A DNA stretch of 5,186 nucleotides from Frankiaceae bacterium (GCA_947479995.1 CANKBT010000246.1:1-5186), one strand, 5' to 3'; shown: positions 1-5,186, numbered from the stretch's first letter. Numbers and translations are program-made. Notes: generated from the sequence alone by a model not told the origin.

Positions 1-633
1 GAACCGGTTCTGGACTCGGCGATCGCCCTGGAGGGCTCGTCTGACGGCGAGCCGCTGGTCACGAGGACGCAGCAGAAGGCGTTCCTGTTCGTGGCGCAGC
101 CGCTCGTCGGCGCTGCCCTCGGTCTGCTGTTCGCCGTCGCCTGGTCGCGCCTGCCGCGCGACGTGGCTCTGCGCCCCTTCCAGCGCGGCCTGGTCCTGGC
201 GGCGACGGCGTTCGGTGCGCTGTACCTGGTGCCCTTCCTCGCCTACCCCCCGTCCCCGCCGGGCGTCGGCGACCCGGACACGGTCGGCGACCGGACCAGC
301 GCCTACCTGCTCGCGGTCGCCCTGGGCCTGGCCGTCGCCACGCTCGCCTACGCGGCGTCGAGGGCGCTGCGGCGACGCGGCAGACCGCTGCCAGGGCGCG
401 CCCTTGCCGTGGCCGTCGGCACGGCGGCGGTGCTGGCGTTCGGGCTGTGGCTGCTCCCGGCAGCAGCCGGCGTCCCGGCGTCTGTCCCCGCGGACCTGCT
501 GTGGGACTTCCGCGTGCGCTCCTTCGGCGTCCAGGCGCTCCTGTGGGGCGTCCTCGGTGCCGTGTTCGGCGCCCTCAGCGAGCGGGCCGAGCAGACCTCC
601 GACGCGAGACGGCCAGCCGTCCCCAGGCCGTAG
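1..633 (+). CDS. cbtA: CbtA family predicted cobalt transporter subunit (5' end cut off by window)
   Basis: An integral membrane protein of the CbtA family, predicted to import cobalt for cobalamin synthesis, usually with the small protein CbtB encoded just upstream. The reading frame is open from base 1, so the start lies outside the window. The 210 visible residues begin with EPVLDSAIAL, which resembles the segment after the first CbtA membrane helix (typically EPxxDxAIxxE), so probably only about 30 residues are missing. The family hallmark is clear at residues 78-102: PFLAYPPSPPGVGDPDTVGD followed by RTSAYL. Four hydrophobic segments are visible at about residues 28-48, 63-80, 101-119 and 134-153, and a further one at about 175-192 after the conserved LLWDFRVRSFGVQALLWG stretch. 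The tail is short and polar, then TAG. The family assignment rests on motif recognition; the cobalt role is a comparative-genomics prediction for the family, not something seen here. Any CbtB gene or cobalamin riboswitch would lie before base 1. Confidence 0.88.
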   Translation, partial: EPVLDSAIALEGSSDGEPLVTRTQQKAFLFVAQPLVGAALGLLFAVAWSRLPRDVALRPFQRGLVLAATAFGALYLVPFLAYPPSPPGVGDPDTVGDRTSAYLLAVALGLAVATLAYAASRALRRRGRPLPGRALAVAVGTAAVLAFGLWLLPAAAGVPASVPADLLWDFRVRSFGVQALLWGVLGAVFGALSERAEQTSDARRPAVPRP

Positions 634-736
634 CGCAGCGGCTGCTGGAGTGCGGCCGCCGCCCGACACCTTGACGAGTGCGTCGCCGCGACGCAGCGCC
701 GACGCGGCTGTGAGCCGGTCACCCGACGTCGTGGAC
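634..736. other. Convergent intergenic gap with inverted repeat
   Basis: This 103-bp gap separates the ends of the cbtA-like gene (plus) and the TetR gene (minus). It holds one perfect inverted repeat at 679-695, TGCGTCGCCGCGACGCA, with 8-bp arms around a single C. As RNA it would fold with a slightly opened loop. The placement between two converging genes suits a bidirectional transcription end, but there is no T tract on either strand, so it would not be a classical intrinsic terminator. A protein-binding site is an alternative. I see no convincing small gene here. Confidence 0.4.
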
Positions 737-1348
737 TCACGGAGGCGCCGGCGACCGCACGCCAGCGACTGCGAGGCCCACGACGGCCTGGCGCGCACGT
801 TCCGCTGGCCAGCGCTGCCCCTGCCGCAGGGCGAGGAAGGTCCAGCCGACCTGGTTGAACAGCACCGTGGCCGTCTCGTCGGCGTCGGCGACCTGCAAGC
901 TGCCGTCAGCCAGCCCGTCCCGCAGCAGGCGAGCGATCGGCTCCACGAACACCGCCCTGGTCGCCACCGCCTGGTCCCGTTCCTCCGGCGGCGCCGACTC
1001 GACGTCGTGGAACAGGCCGCCGTCGTCGGCGAACAGACCGGTCAAGAGCCGGGCGTGCTCGTCGGCCACGTGGCAGGTCGCCGACAGGGCCCGCTCCAGC
1101 CTCTCCGCGCCGGTGCCCGGCGCCGTGAGCGCTGGCCACAGCGCCCGCTGGTACTCGGCTGCCGCCAGGGCTGCCACGCGCTGCACCACCGCCTCACGGG
1201 TGATGCCTCGCCGGTGCAGGGTGGTGCGGGACCCGCCGAGCGCCGCAGCCACGCGGCCCAGCGTCAGCCCGGCCAGGCCGTGCGCCTCGACGACGGCCAG
1301 CGCGGCACTCAGCAGCCGCTCCTCGAAGGGGTCACGGGCCTCGGGCAT
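737..1348 (-). CDS. TetR/AcrR family transcriptional regulator
   Basis: A 203-aa one-component repressor, of usual TetR length. The N-terminal DNA-binding domain covers about residues 9-60. It starts with the helix LLSAALAVVEAHGLAGLTL, followed by a helix-turn-helix at about 29-48 (TLGRVAAALGGSRTTLHRRG) and then ITREAVVQRV, matching the family pattern of T-x-x-x-[IV]-A...G-x-S-x-x-T-L-[YH]-R...[KR]-E-[AL]. The rest is the helical ligand-binding and dimer domain, too variable to name an effector. The frame stays open upstream to 1552, but I chose the ATG at 1348: it places the helix-turn-helix at the usual distance from the N-terminus, and the longer form would run through the divergent gene. 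There is no Shine-Dalgarno-like sequence before this ATG, but a TACGCT hexamer lies 7 nt upstream, which suggests a leaderless mRNA. It is divergent from the three-gene operon starting at 1418 and is the likely regulator of that operon and of itself (inference). Confidence 0.88.
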   Translation of the reverse strand: MPEARDPFEERLLSAALAVVEAHGLAGLTLGRVAAALGGSRTTLHRRGITREAVVQRVAALAAAEYQRALWPALTAPGTGAERLERALSATCHVADEHARLLTGLFADDGGLFHDVESAPPEERDQAVATRAVFVEPIARLLRDGLADGSLQVADADETATVLFNQVGWTFLALRQGQRWPAERARQAVVGLAVAGVRSPAPP

Positions 1349-1361
1349 GGACGGGAGCGTA
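1349..1361 (-). promoter_or_regulatory. Probable leaderless promoter -10 element of the TetR gene
   Basis: Read on the minus strand, TACGCT (1361-1356) fits the actinobacterial -10 pattern TAnnnT and lies 7 nt before the ATG at 1348. This is the spacing expected if transcription begins at or next to the start codon. The intervening CCCGTCC contains no ribosome-binding sequence, which fits a leaderless transcript. No good -35 hexamer is visible at the standard distance; TTGTGG at 1388-1383 is 21 nt away, which is too far to be convincing. Confidence 0.4.
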
Positions 1362-1374
1362 GCCGTGCGGTACA

Positions 1375-1389
1375 CCTGTGTTCCACAAG
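1375..1389. promoter_or_regulatory. Candidate TetR operator in the divergent control region
   Basis: CCTGTGTTCCACAAG is an imperfect palindrome. TGTG (1377-1380) mirrors CACA (1384-1387) around TTC, with an outer C-G pair at 1375/1389 and one mismatched pair between. It lies near the middle of the 69-bp region between the divergent TetR gene and the operon start, upstream of the proposed TetR -10 element. A repressor bound here could cover both promoters. An overlapping alternative is ACACCTGTGT at 1372-1381. The same region also has a wider repeat, CGGTAC at 1368-1373 and GTACCG at 1402-1407. Which one, if any, is the operator cannot be decided from one locus. Confidence 0.35.
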
Positions 1390-1406
1390 CGGGACGTCGT
1401 CGTACC

Positions 1407-1413
1407 GGGAGGG
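1407..1413 (+). promoter_or_regulatory. Ribosome binding site deciding the GTG start at 1418
   Basis: GGGAGGG contains GGAGG at 1408-1412, and 5 nt separate this from the GTG at 1418. It is the only strong Shine-Dalgarno match near the head of the operon. It favours this GTG over the in-frame TTG at 1433 and GTG at 1439, which have no such sequence at a suitable distance. Confidence 0.65.
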
Positions 1414-1417
1414 TGAT

Positions 1418-2923
1418 GTGCAGGTCGGTCGGTTGAGCGTGACGGCTGGGGGCGTGGCCGCACTCGGCGCGGCCGTGGCCCTGTTCGGCACCTACTGGGA
1501 CGACGCCTGGCACACCGACCGAGGGCGCGACTCGTTCTTCGTCGCGCCGCACCTCGTGCTCTACGGCGGCGTGCTGGTGTCAGGGCTGGTGGTCGCGTCG
1601 TGGCTCCTCGCTTCGTGGCGCGGCGCGGAGGGCGGCGCTGCCGCGCTGGCCGCGCTGGCGCGTCGGCCGGCCGCTCTGCTCGCGGCGACCGGAGCAGGTG
1701 TGGTGCTGCTGAGCGCCCCCGTCGACAACGCCTGGCACGAGGTCTACGGCCGGGACGCGGTTCTGTGGAGTCCGCCGCACATGCTCGCCGTCACCGCATC
1801 GGTGGCTCTCAGCGCCGGCCTGCTCGCCGGCCTGGCCAGCCGCCAGGGACGGGCTGCGACCGCTGTGCAGGTCGCCCTCGCCGCCGGCGTGCTGGGTGCG
1901 CTGCTGGTGCCGGTGCTGGAGTTCGACAGCGACGTGCCGCAGTTCGCTGCGTGGACGTACTGGCCGGTGACCACGGCCGGGGTCGTGCTCGCCCTGCTGC
2001 TGGTGCGCGACCTCGTGCCGGGCCGGTGGGTGGGCACGGCCGTGGCCGGTGCCTTCACGCTCTTCAAGCTCGGCGTGGTCGCCGGCCTCGCGGCACTGGA
2101 CCACACCGGCGCCCTCGTGCCGCCCGTGCTCGTGGTGGCCGTGCTGGACGACCTCTTGGCCGCCCGCGGGCACGCCGTGTCGACCAGGGCCCTGGCCACG
2201 GGCGCCGCCGTGCCCGCGACCTGGGCCGCAGCGGTCGCGGTGCAGCCGGGGGTCGCGACGGCCGTGCCGCTCGACGATGTCCCGCTGGGGCTGGTCGCGA
2301 GCCTGCTGGCGGCGGGGGCTGTGATGGTGCTGACGGGGCGGGCACGCGGAAGAGTCGCGCGCTCGGCGCCGGTCGCCGCTGCCCTGGCGCTGGTCGTCGT
2401 GCTCCCGGTCGTCGACCAGCGGCCCGCGCGGGCGCACGACCCCGGTCAGGGGCCGGTCCGGGGTGAGGTCGCGTTCGTGGTGGTCAGGACGCCGGCGGAG
2501 GTGGCGGTGGAGGCCATGCTGCAGCCGAGGGCCACGCAGTGCGACTCCCTCCGCCCTGTCGCCCTCGTCGCACGGCGAGCTGGCGAGCAGCGCTCGGCCT
2601 TGCTGCAGCGCAACGGCTGCCTCGTCTCCGGTGAGCTGAGCCTGCCGGACGAGGGCCGCTGGTTCCTCTACGTGCAGGTCGATCGCGTCGAGTCCGATGG
2701 CCCCTCGCAGCGCTGGGAGTCCTGGGTGCCGCTCGCAGGCGCGCAGGCACGGGTGGCAGACGTCCGGGACCTCTACGAGGACGTGACGGCGGAGCGACGC
2801 GCGGGTGCGGTGCAGGTGCTTTCGGGCGCCGCGCTCTACGCCGTCGTCGTGCTGCTTCTCGTGTCCACCGTCCGGCTCGCTGAGCGCGCCGGGCAGGCCA
2901 GCGCCGTCGGACGGGCCCGTTGA
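1418..2923 (+). CDS. Polytopic membrane protein with duplicated DxAWH-GRD-PH motif and extracytoplasmic C-terminal domain
   Basis: A 501-aa integral membrane protein of no family I can name. Hydrophobic segments lie at about residues 9-25, 46-66, 86-101, 120-140, 149-166, 182-197, 206-227, 235-247, 260-276, 290-306 and 318-332. The most striking feature is an internal repeat after the first and third segments. DDAWH (28-32), GRD (36-38) and PH (44-45) recur as DNAWH (103-107), GRD (111-113) and PPH (119-121), each just before the next membrane segment. The paired His and Asp residues could bind a metal or cofactor (inference). After the last of these helices, RPARAHDPGQG (about 335-345) leads into a polar, beta-rich region to about 440. 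It has two cysteines, C375 and C401, that could form a disulfide, and a GRWFLYVQV strand; it loosely recalls FixH- or CopC-type immunoglobulin-like domains. A final helix at about 465-485 anchors the tail. It is the first gene of a three-gene operon, and its stop overlaps the next start by 4 nt. Confidence 0.82.
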   Translation: MQVGRLSVTAGGVAALGAAVALFGTYWDDAWHTDRGRDSFFVAPHLVLYGGVLVSGLVVASWLLASWRGAEGGAAALAALARRPAALLAATGAGVVLLSAPVDNAWHEVYGRDAVLWSPPHMLAVTASVALSAGLLAGLASRQGRAATAVQVALAAGVLGALLVPVLEFDSDVPQFAAWTYWPVTTAGVVLALLLVRDLVPGRWVGTAVAGAFTLFKLGVVAGLAALDHTGALVPPVLVVAVLDDLLAARGHAVSTRALATGAAVPATWAAAVAVQPGVATAVPLDDVPLGLVASLLAAGAVMVLTGRARGRVARSAPVAAALALVVVLPVVDQRPARAHDPGQGPVRGEVAFVVVRTPAEVAVEAMLQPRATQCDSLRPVALVARRAGEQRSALLQRNGCLVSGELSLPDEGRWFLYVQVDRVESDGPSQRWESWVPLAGAQARVADVRDLYEDVTAERRAGAVQVLSGAALYAVVVLLLVSTVRLAERAGQASAVGRAR

Positions 2924-3315
2924 GCGCCCTGGTGGCCGCCGGCGCCGTCGAAATCGCCCTCGGGGCCCTGCTGGGCTTCCCCTTCGCCATGGCCGTCGAT
3001 GGGGGCGAGGGCGCCCAGCGCTGGCTGCGCCGTGTCGGGGTGCGGTCAGTGCGCCGGCTGCGCCAGCTGCACCTCGACCTGATCGTCATGGGCGTCCTGC
3101 TCGTGGCCGCCGGGACGGCCGTACCGGGACTGCCGCTGTGGGTGGTGCTCGCCGTGGGCGTCGGCGGTTGGACCAACGCCCTGCTCTTCGCGCCCTTGGC
3201 CTACGACGAAGACGTGCAGGGACGGGCCTGGTACCGGAGCGTGACGCTGCTGTCGTTCATCGCGGTCGCCGCGGGCTGGGCCGGGGTGGCGGTCGTGGCC
3301 GTGAGCCGGCTGTGA
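2920..3315 (+). CDS. Small four-helix membrane protein, possibly distantly like styrene-oxide isomerase / hydroxylaminobenzene mutase proteins
   Basis: A 131-aa membrane protein with about four hydrophobic segments, at residues 3-25, 51-68, 72-93 and 106-128. The first two are joined by a basic stretch (RWLRRVGVRSVRRLRQ), which suggests a cytoplasmic loop. Notable residues are H51 in RRLRQLHLDLIVMG, at the start of helix 2, and N86 in GGWTNALLFAPLA, in helix 3. The length, the four-helix layout and a His at the start of helix 2 recall the small StyC/HabA-type isomerases, in which a His in that region carries heme, but this is a weak resemblance and no function should be assigned. The likely start is TTG at 2920, in a TTGA overlap with the upstream stop, which implies translational coupling. 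There is only a weak upstream GGACGGG, and an in-frame GTG at 2932 is the alternative. It sits between the 501-aa membrane protein and the hydrolase, so the three products probably act together. Confidence 0.8.
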   Translation: MSALVAAGAVEIALGALLGFPFAMAVDGGEGAQRWLRRVGVRSVRRLRQLHLDLIVMGVLLVAAGTAVPGLPLWVVLAVGVGGWTNALLFAPLAYDEDVQGRAWYRSVTLLSFIAVAAGWAGVAVVAVSRL

Positions 3316-4292
3316 CCCCCGCCTCCGCGCTGCGGTGCGCCGCGGTGCAGCTGCAGGCCGTGCTGGGCGACGTCGCAGCGAACCTGGAGGCGTGCGAGGA
3401 CGCGGTCGTGCGCGCGGCGCGCGAGGGAGCGCGCGTGGTGGTCCTGCCCGAGTTCTTCACCAGCGGCGTCGCCTTCCGCCCGGAGGTGGCCACCGCCGCC
3501 CAGCCGCTCGACGGCTACGCCGTGCGCGCGCTCCAGCAGTGGGCACGCCGCCACGACATCCTGCTGTCGGGGTCGCTGCTGCTCCGCGACGACGACGGGC
3601 ACGTGCGCAACGCACAGCTGCTCGTCGACCGCACGGGCATCGTCGGGCGTCACGACAAGGACCTGCCGACCATGTGGGAGCACGCCCTCTACGTCGGCGG
3701 GCGCGACGACGGTCTGCAGCAGGTGCGCGTCGCCGACGAGGCGATGCACGTCGGGACGGCGCTGTGCTGGGAGCTGACCCGTCGCCGTACCGTCGACCGC
3801 CTGGCTGGCCGCGTCGACCTGGTGCTGGCGGGTAGCGGCTGGTGGAGCGTGCCGCGCTGGCGACCGCACCGGGCCTTCGACGCCTGGGAGCAGATCAACG
3901 GCCGTCGCGCCCGCGACGCCCCTGCGGTCTTCGCCCGCTTCGTCGGTGCCCCTGTGGTGCACGCGGCCCACGTCGGCAGGCTTGTCTGCGCCCTGCCTGG
4001 CATGCCGGGTCGCTACCGCGGTCGGTACGAAGGAGGGACGGGCGTCTGGGATGCCGCGGGTCAGGCGGTCGCCGTGCTCCCCCCTGTCGACAGCGGGCCC
4101 GGCACCGCTCGACCCCTCGTGGTCGACGTCCCGAGCGGCCGGCGGGAGCCCGAGTCGCGACCGGCGTCGTACTGGGTGACGCCGCCGGGACCTGTTCCCC
4201 GCGTCGCCTGGCACTGGCAGCGCGCCGTCGGGCGGGCGCACTACCGCCGGCACGTGCGGGGAGCGTACGGAGAGTCGGGCTCGCCGGCCTAG
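3312..4292 (+). CDS. Nitrilase-superfamily carbon-nitrogen hydrolase
   Basis: A 326-aa soluble enzyme expected to hydrolyse a non-peptide carbon-nitrogen bond (amide, carbamoyl or nitrile); the substrate is not evident. The Glu-Lys-Cys triad is intact: E47 in VVVLPEFFTSG, K116 in GRHDKDLPTMWEH, and nucleophile C152 in GTALCWELTRRRT. E123 in the MWEH segment may be the second conserved glutamate. The N-terminus has the usual first strand (LRCAAVQLQAVLGD) and helix (NLEACEDAVVRAAREGA). The segment after the nucleophile, DLVLAGSGWWSVPRW, and the later FARFVGAPVVHAAHVG also fit the alpha-beta-beta-alpha fold. Residues from about 275 form an Arg/Pro-rich extension beyond the core. No signal peptide is visible. 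The start is the GTG at 3312, which overlaps the preceding stop as GTGA and indicates coupling to the upstream membrane gene. The stop is shared tail-to-tail with the cyclase gene on the other strand. Confidence 0.9.
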   Translation: MTPASALRCAAVQLQAVLGDVAANLEACEDAVVRAAREGARVVVLPEFFTSGVAFRPEVATAAQPLDGYAVRALQQWARRHDILLSGSLLLRDDDGHVRNAQLLVDRTGIVGRHDKDLPTMWEHALYVGGRDDGLQQVRVADEAMHVGTALCWELTRRRTVDRLAGRVDLVLAGSGWWSVPRWRPHRAFDAWEQINGRRARDAPAVFARFVGAPVVHAAHVGRLVCALPGMPGRYRGRYEGGTGVWDAAGQAVAVLPPVDSGPGTARPLVVDVPSGRREPESRPASYWVTPPGPVPRVAWHWQRAVGRAHYRRHVRGAYGESGSPA

Positions 4293-4296
4293 CCGG
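4284..4296. terminator. Small hairpin over the shared convergent stop codons
   Basis: CCGGC (4284-4288) and GCCGG (4292-4296) are perfect 5-bp arms around CTA. The repeat is centred on the CTAG that provides the TAG stops of both convergent genes. It could form on either transcript and may help end or process both. It is short and has no T tract, so it is only a candidate termination signal, and translation through the stem from both sides could disturb it. Confidence 0.3.
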
Positions 4297-4969
4297 GTGC
4301 GGCGCTCGACCACCTCGCGGCACAGGACGGGCCGCAGAAGCGAACCGGTCCGCGGGCGTGCGCCACTTCGATCCCCTCACCGGTCAGCAGGGACATGCCG
4401 CACACGGGATCCACGGCGCGACCGGCGGGTGACGGGCACAAGTCGAGCTCCACGACGTCCACGGCCGCCGACAGCCCCTTGAGCGCGCGAGGACCGAGGT
4501 GGCGCACGGGCCACCTGCTGGGACCGAGCGCGTCGGCGAACGACCGGGTAGCCAGCACCTGTCCCCCCGACGCTTGGGCCGCTACCCGGGCGGCGACGTT
4601 CACCGTCCCGCCGAAGACGTCGAACCTGCGGAGCACGACCGGGCCGACGTGCAAGCCGGTGCGGAGCACTGGGAAGGCGGGCTCGGCGTCGACTGCGGCG
4701 CAGACCCGACCTGCGAGCTCGGCCAGAGCCGCGGCCTCCGGACTGAGCAGCAGCACCGCGTCGCCGATGCTCTTGACCAGCACATCACTGTCGCTCAGCG
4801 AGGCCCGCACCAGGTCGCAGAACGTCTCGACGACATCGACCGCCGCCTGGTCACCGTGCACCTCGGTCAACGCGGTGTAACCCGCCAGGTCGAGGAAGCC
4901 CACCGCACGCACGGGCTGAGGGCCGACCTCGGCAGCGGGGGCCTCGTCCTCGCCCGGGCCCCCGGTCAC
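4289..4969 (-). CDS. Class III adenylate/guanylate cyclase fused to a C-terminal YHS metal-binding domain
   Basis: A 226-aa protein predicted to make cAMP from ATP. The cyclase domain covers about residues 20-175, and all key residues of class III enzymes are present: metal-binding D27 (FLDLAGYTALTE) and D70 (VKSIGDAVLL), purine-selecting K66 and D117 (FDVFGG), and transition-state N124 and R128 (GTVNVAARVA). The Lys/Asp pair points to ATP rather than GTP. Such domains work as dimers. The C-terminus (about 186-220) is a YHS-type module, DPVCGMSLL and then FCGPSCAARW, with C190, C212 and C216 as possible metal ligands. No membrane helix is seen, so the protein should be cytosolic. The GTG at 4969 is preferred because GGGGGAG lies 5 nt before it; an upstream in-frame GTG at 5035 would add 22 low-complexity residues. 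It overlaps the upstream gene as GTGA, so the two are likely cotranscribed. Metal control of cAMP synthesis is an inference from the fusion. Confidence 0.88.
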   Translation of the reverse strand: MTGGPGEDEAPAAEVGPQPVRAVGFLDLAGYTALTEVHGDQAAVDVVETFCDLVRASLSDSDVLVKSIGDAVLLLSPEAAALAELAGRVCAAVDAEPAFPVLRTGLHVGPVVLRRFDVFGGTVNVAARVAAQASGGQVLATRSFADALGPSRWPVRHLGPRALKGLSAAVDVVELDLCPSPAGRAVDPVCGMSLLTGEGIEVAHARGPVRFCGPSCAARWSSAAPG

Positions 4970-5186
4970 GTCCGCTCCCCCGGCGTGGTGGCGACGCTCG
5001 TCGCTGCAGCCGGCCGCGCGGCCGTGCGACCGCACACGCTGTCCATCCCGGGCTCCACGGCCCTTGTTGACGGCCAGGACGGCGACGCAGAGACCGCGAC
5101 CGGGTCCACCCCGCTCAGCCTTGCGAGGTCGTCGTAGTCGCGCGCGCGCGAAGTGCGCGACGCCTCGGCCATCAGCAGCCGCACGC
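4966..5186 (-). CDS. C-terminal end of an unrecognised protein (5' end cut off by window)
   Basis: About 72 residues of an open frame that enters from the right edge and ends in TGA at 4968-4966, overlapping the cyclase GTG by 4 nt. Third codon positions are nearly all G or C, as in the neighbouring genes. The visible start, VRLLMAEASRTSRARDYDDL, is charged and may be helical. The last 35 or so residues are rich in Ala, Thr, Pro and Arg and look like a disordered tail. I do not recognise a family. It could be the first gene of a two-gene unit with the cyclase. The reading is supported by the overlap and codon use but not by homology, and a non-coding leader for the cyclase cannot be excluded. 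Confidence 0.5.
   Translation of the reverse strand, partial: VRLLMAEASRTSRARDYDDLARLSGVDPVAVSASPSWPSTRAVEPGMDSVCGRTAARPAAATSVATTPGERT
4975..4981 (-). promoter_or_regulatory. Ribosome binding site deciding the cyclase GTG start
   Basis: On the minus strand GGGGGAG (4981-4975) stands 5 nt before the GTG at 4969. The alternative in-frame GTG at 5035 has only a weaker GGGATGG-like sequence upstream, so the shorter protein is favoured. Confidence 0.5.

Noticed and set aside
1..90. Start of the first gene near base 91 (GTG)
   Set aside because: The frame upstream to base 1 encodes residues that fit the CbtA family (EPVLDSAIALE), so the gene begins before the window and the GTG at 91 is internal.
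1349..1552. N-terminal extension of the TetR protein to 1552
   Set aside because: It would overlap the start of the divergent membrane-protein gene, lacks any family resemblance, and would put the helix-turn-helix about 70 residues further from the N-terminus than is usual.
1580..2437. 285-codon minus-strand open frame opposite the 501-aa membrane protein
   Set aside because: Low-complexity Arg/His/Gly/Gln-rich shadow, typical of the antisense of high-GC coding DNA.
215..2923. One continuous 902-codon plus-strand frame
   Set aside because: The first 400 or so codons run out of frame over cbtA and antisense to the TetR gene and give Arg/Pro/Ser-rich low-complexity protein. Only the part from the GTG at 1418, which has a strong ribosome site, looks like a real membrane protein.
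3201..4313. 370-codon minus-strand open frame opposite the hydrolase gene
   Set aside because: Its translation is a His/Arg/Ala-rich shadow with no domain, while the opposite strand has a clear nitrilase-superfamily protein with all catalytic residues.
4499..5137. Plus-strand open frame opposite the cyclase
   Set aside because: No recognisable domain; the minus strand has every class III cyclase signature residue.
5138..5151. Palindrome TCGCGCGCGCGCGA with a (CG)6 run, possible Z-DNA or recombination site
   Set aside because: It lies within the likely coding end of the right-edge gene, where it reads as a short Ser/Arg/Ala-rich stretch. Such runs are expected by chance at this GC content.

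Overview
The window looks like chromosomal DNA of a high-GC actinobacterium. Base composition is very GC-rich by eye, third codon positions are almost all G or C, GTG and TTG starts are common, and neighbouring genes overlap by 4 nt. The exact genus cannot be told from the sequence. The window is almost fully coding: seven genes, two of them cut by the window edges, and no RNA genes, insertion sequences or CRISPR arrays that I can see.

Layout. (1) Positions 1-633, plus strand: the 3' part of a CbtA-type predicted cobalt transporter subunit. (2) A 103-bp convergent gap with a perfect 8-bp-arm inverted repeat. (3) Positions 737-1348, minus strand: a TetR-type repressor. (4) A 69-bp divergent control region with a candidate operator and a probable leaderless promoter for the repressor. 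(5) Positions 1418-4292, plus strand: a tightly packed three-gene operon, each junction a 4-nt overlap. It encodes a 501-aa polytopic membrane protein with a duplicated D-x-A-W-H...G-R-D...P-H motif and an extracytoplasmic beta-rich C-terminal domain, a 131-aa four-helix membrane protein, and a 326-aa nitrilase-superfamily carbon-nitrogen hydrolase with an intact Glu-Lys-Cys triad. (6) Positions 4289-4969, minus strand: a class III adenylate cyclase catalytic domain fused to a C-terminal YHS-type metal-binding cysteine module. It converges on the hydrolase gene so exactly that both stop codons share one CTAG. (7) Positions 4966-5186, minus strand: the 3' end of an unrecognised gene that overlaps the cyclase start by 4 nt.

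How the parts may fit together. The TetR gene sits head-to-head with the three-gene operon and is the obvious candidate regulator of it. The operon pairs two membrane proteins with a soluble amidase/nitrilase-type enzyme, which suggests membrane-linked handling of a small nitrogen compound or a metal-linked process; the substrate is unknown. The CbtA gene at one end and the cyclase-YHS fusion at the other give the locus a faint metal theme, but nothing in the sequence proves that the separate transcription units work together. The two most unusual items are the duplicated-motif membrane protein with its operon and the cyclase-YHS fusion.
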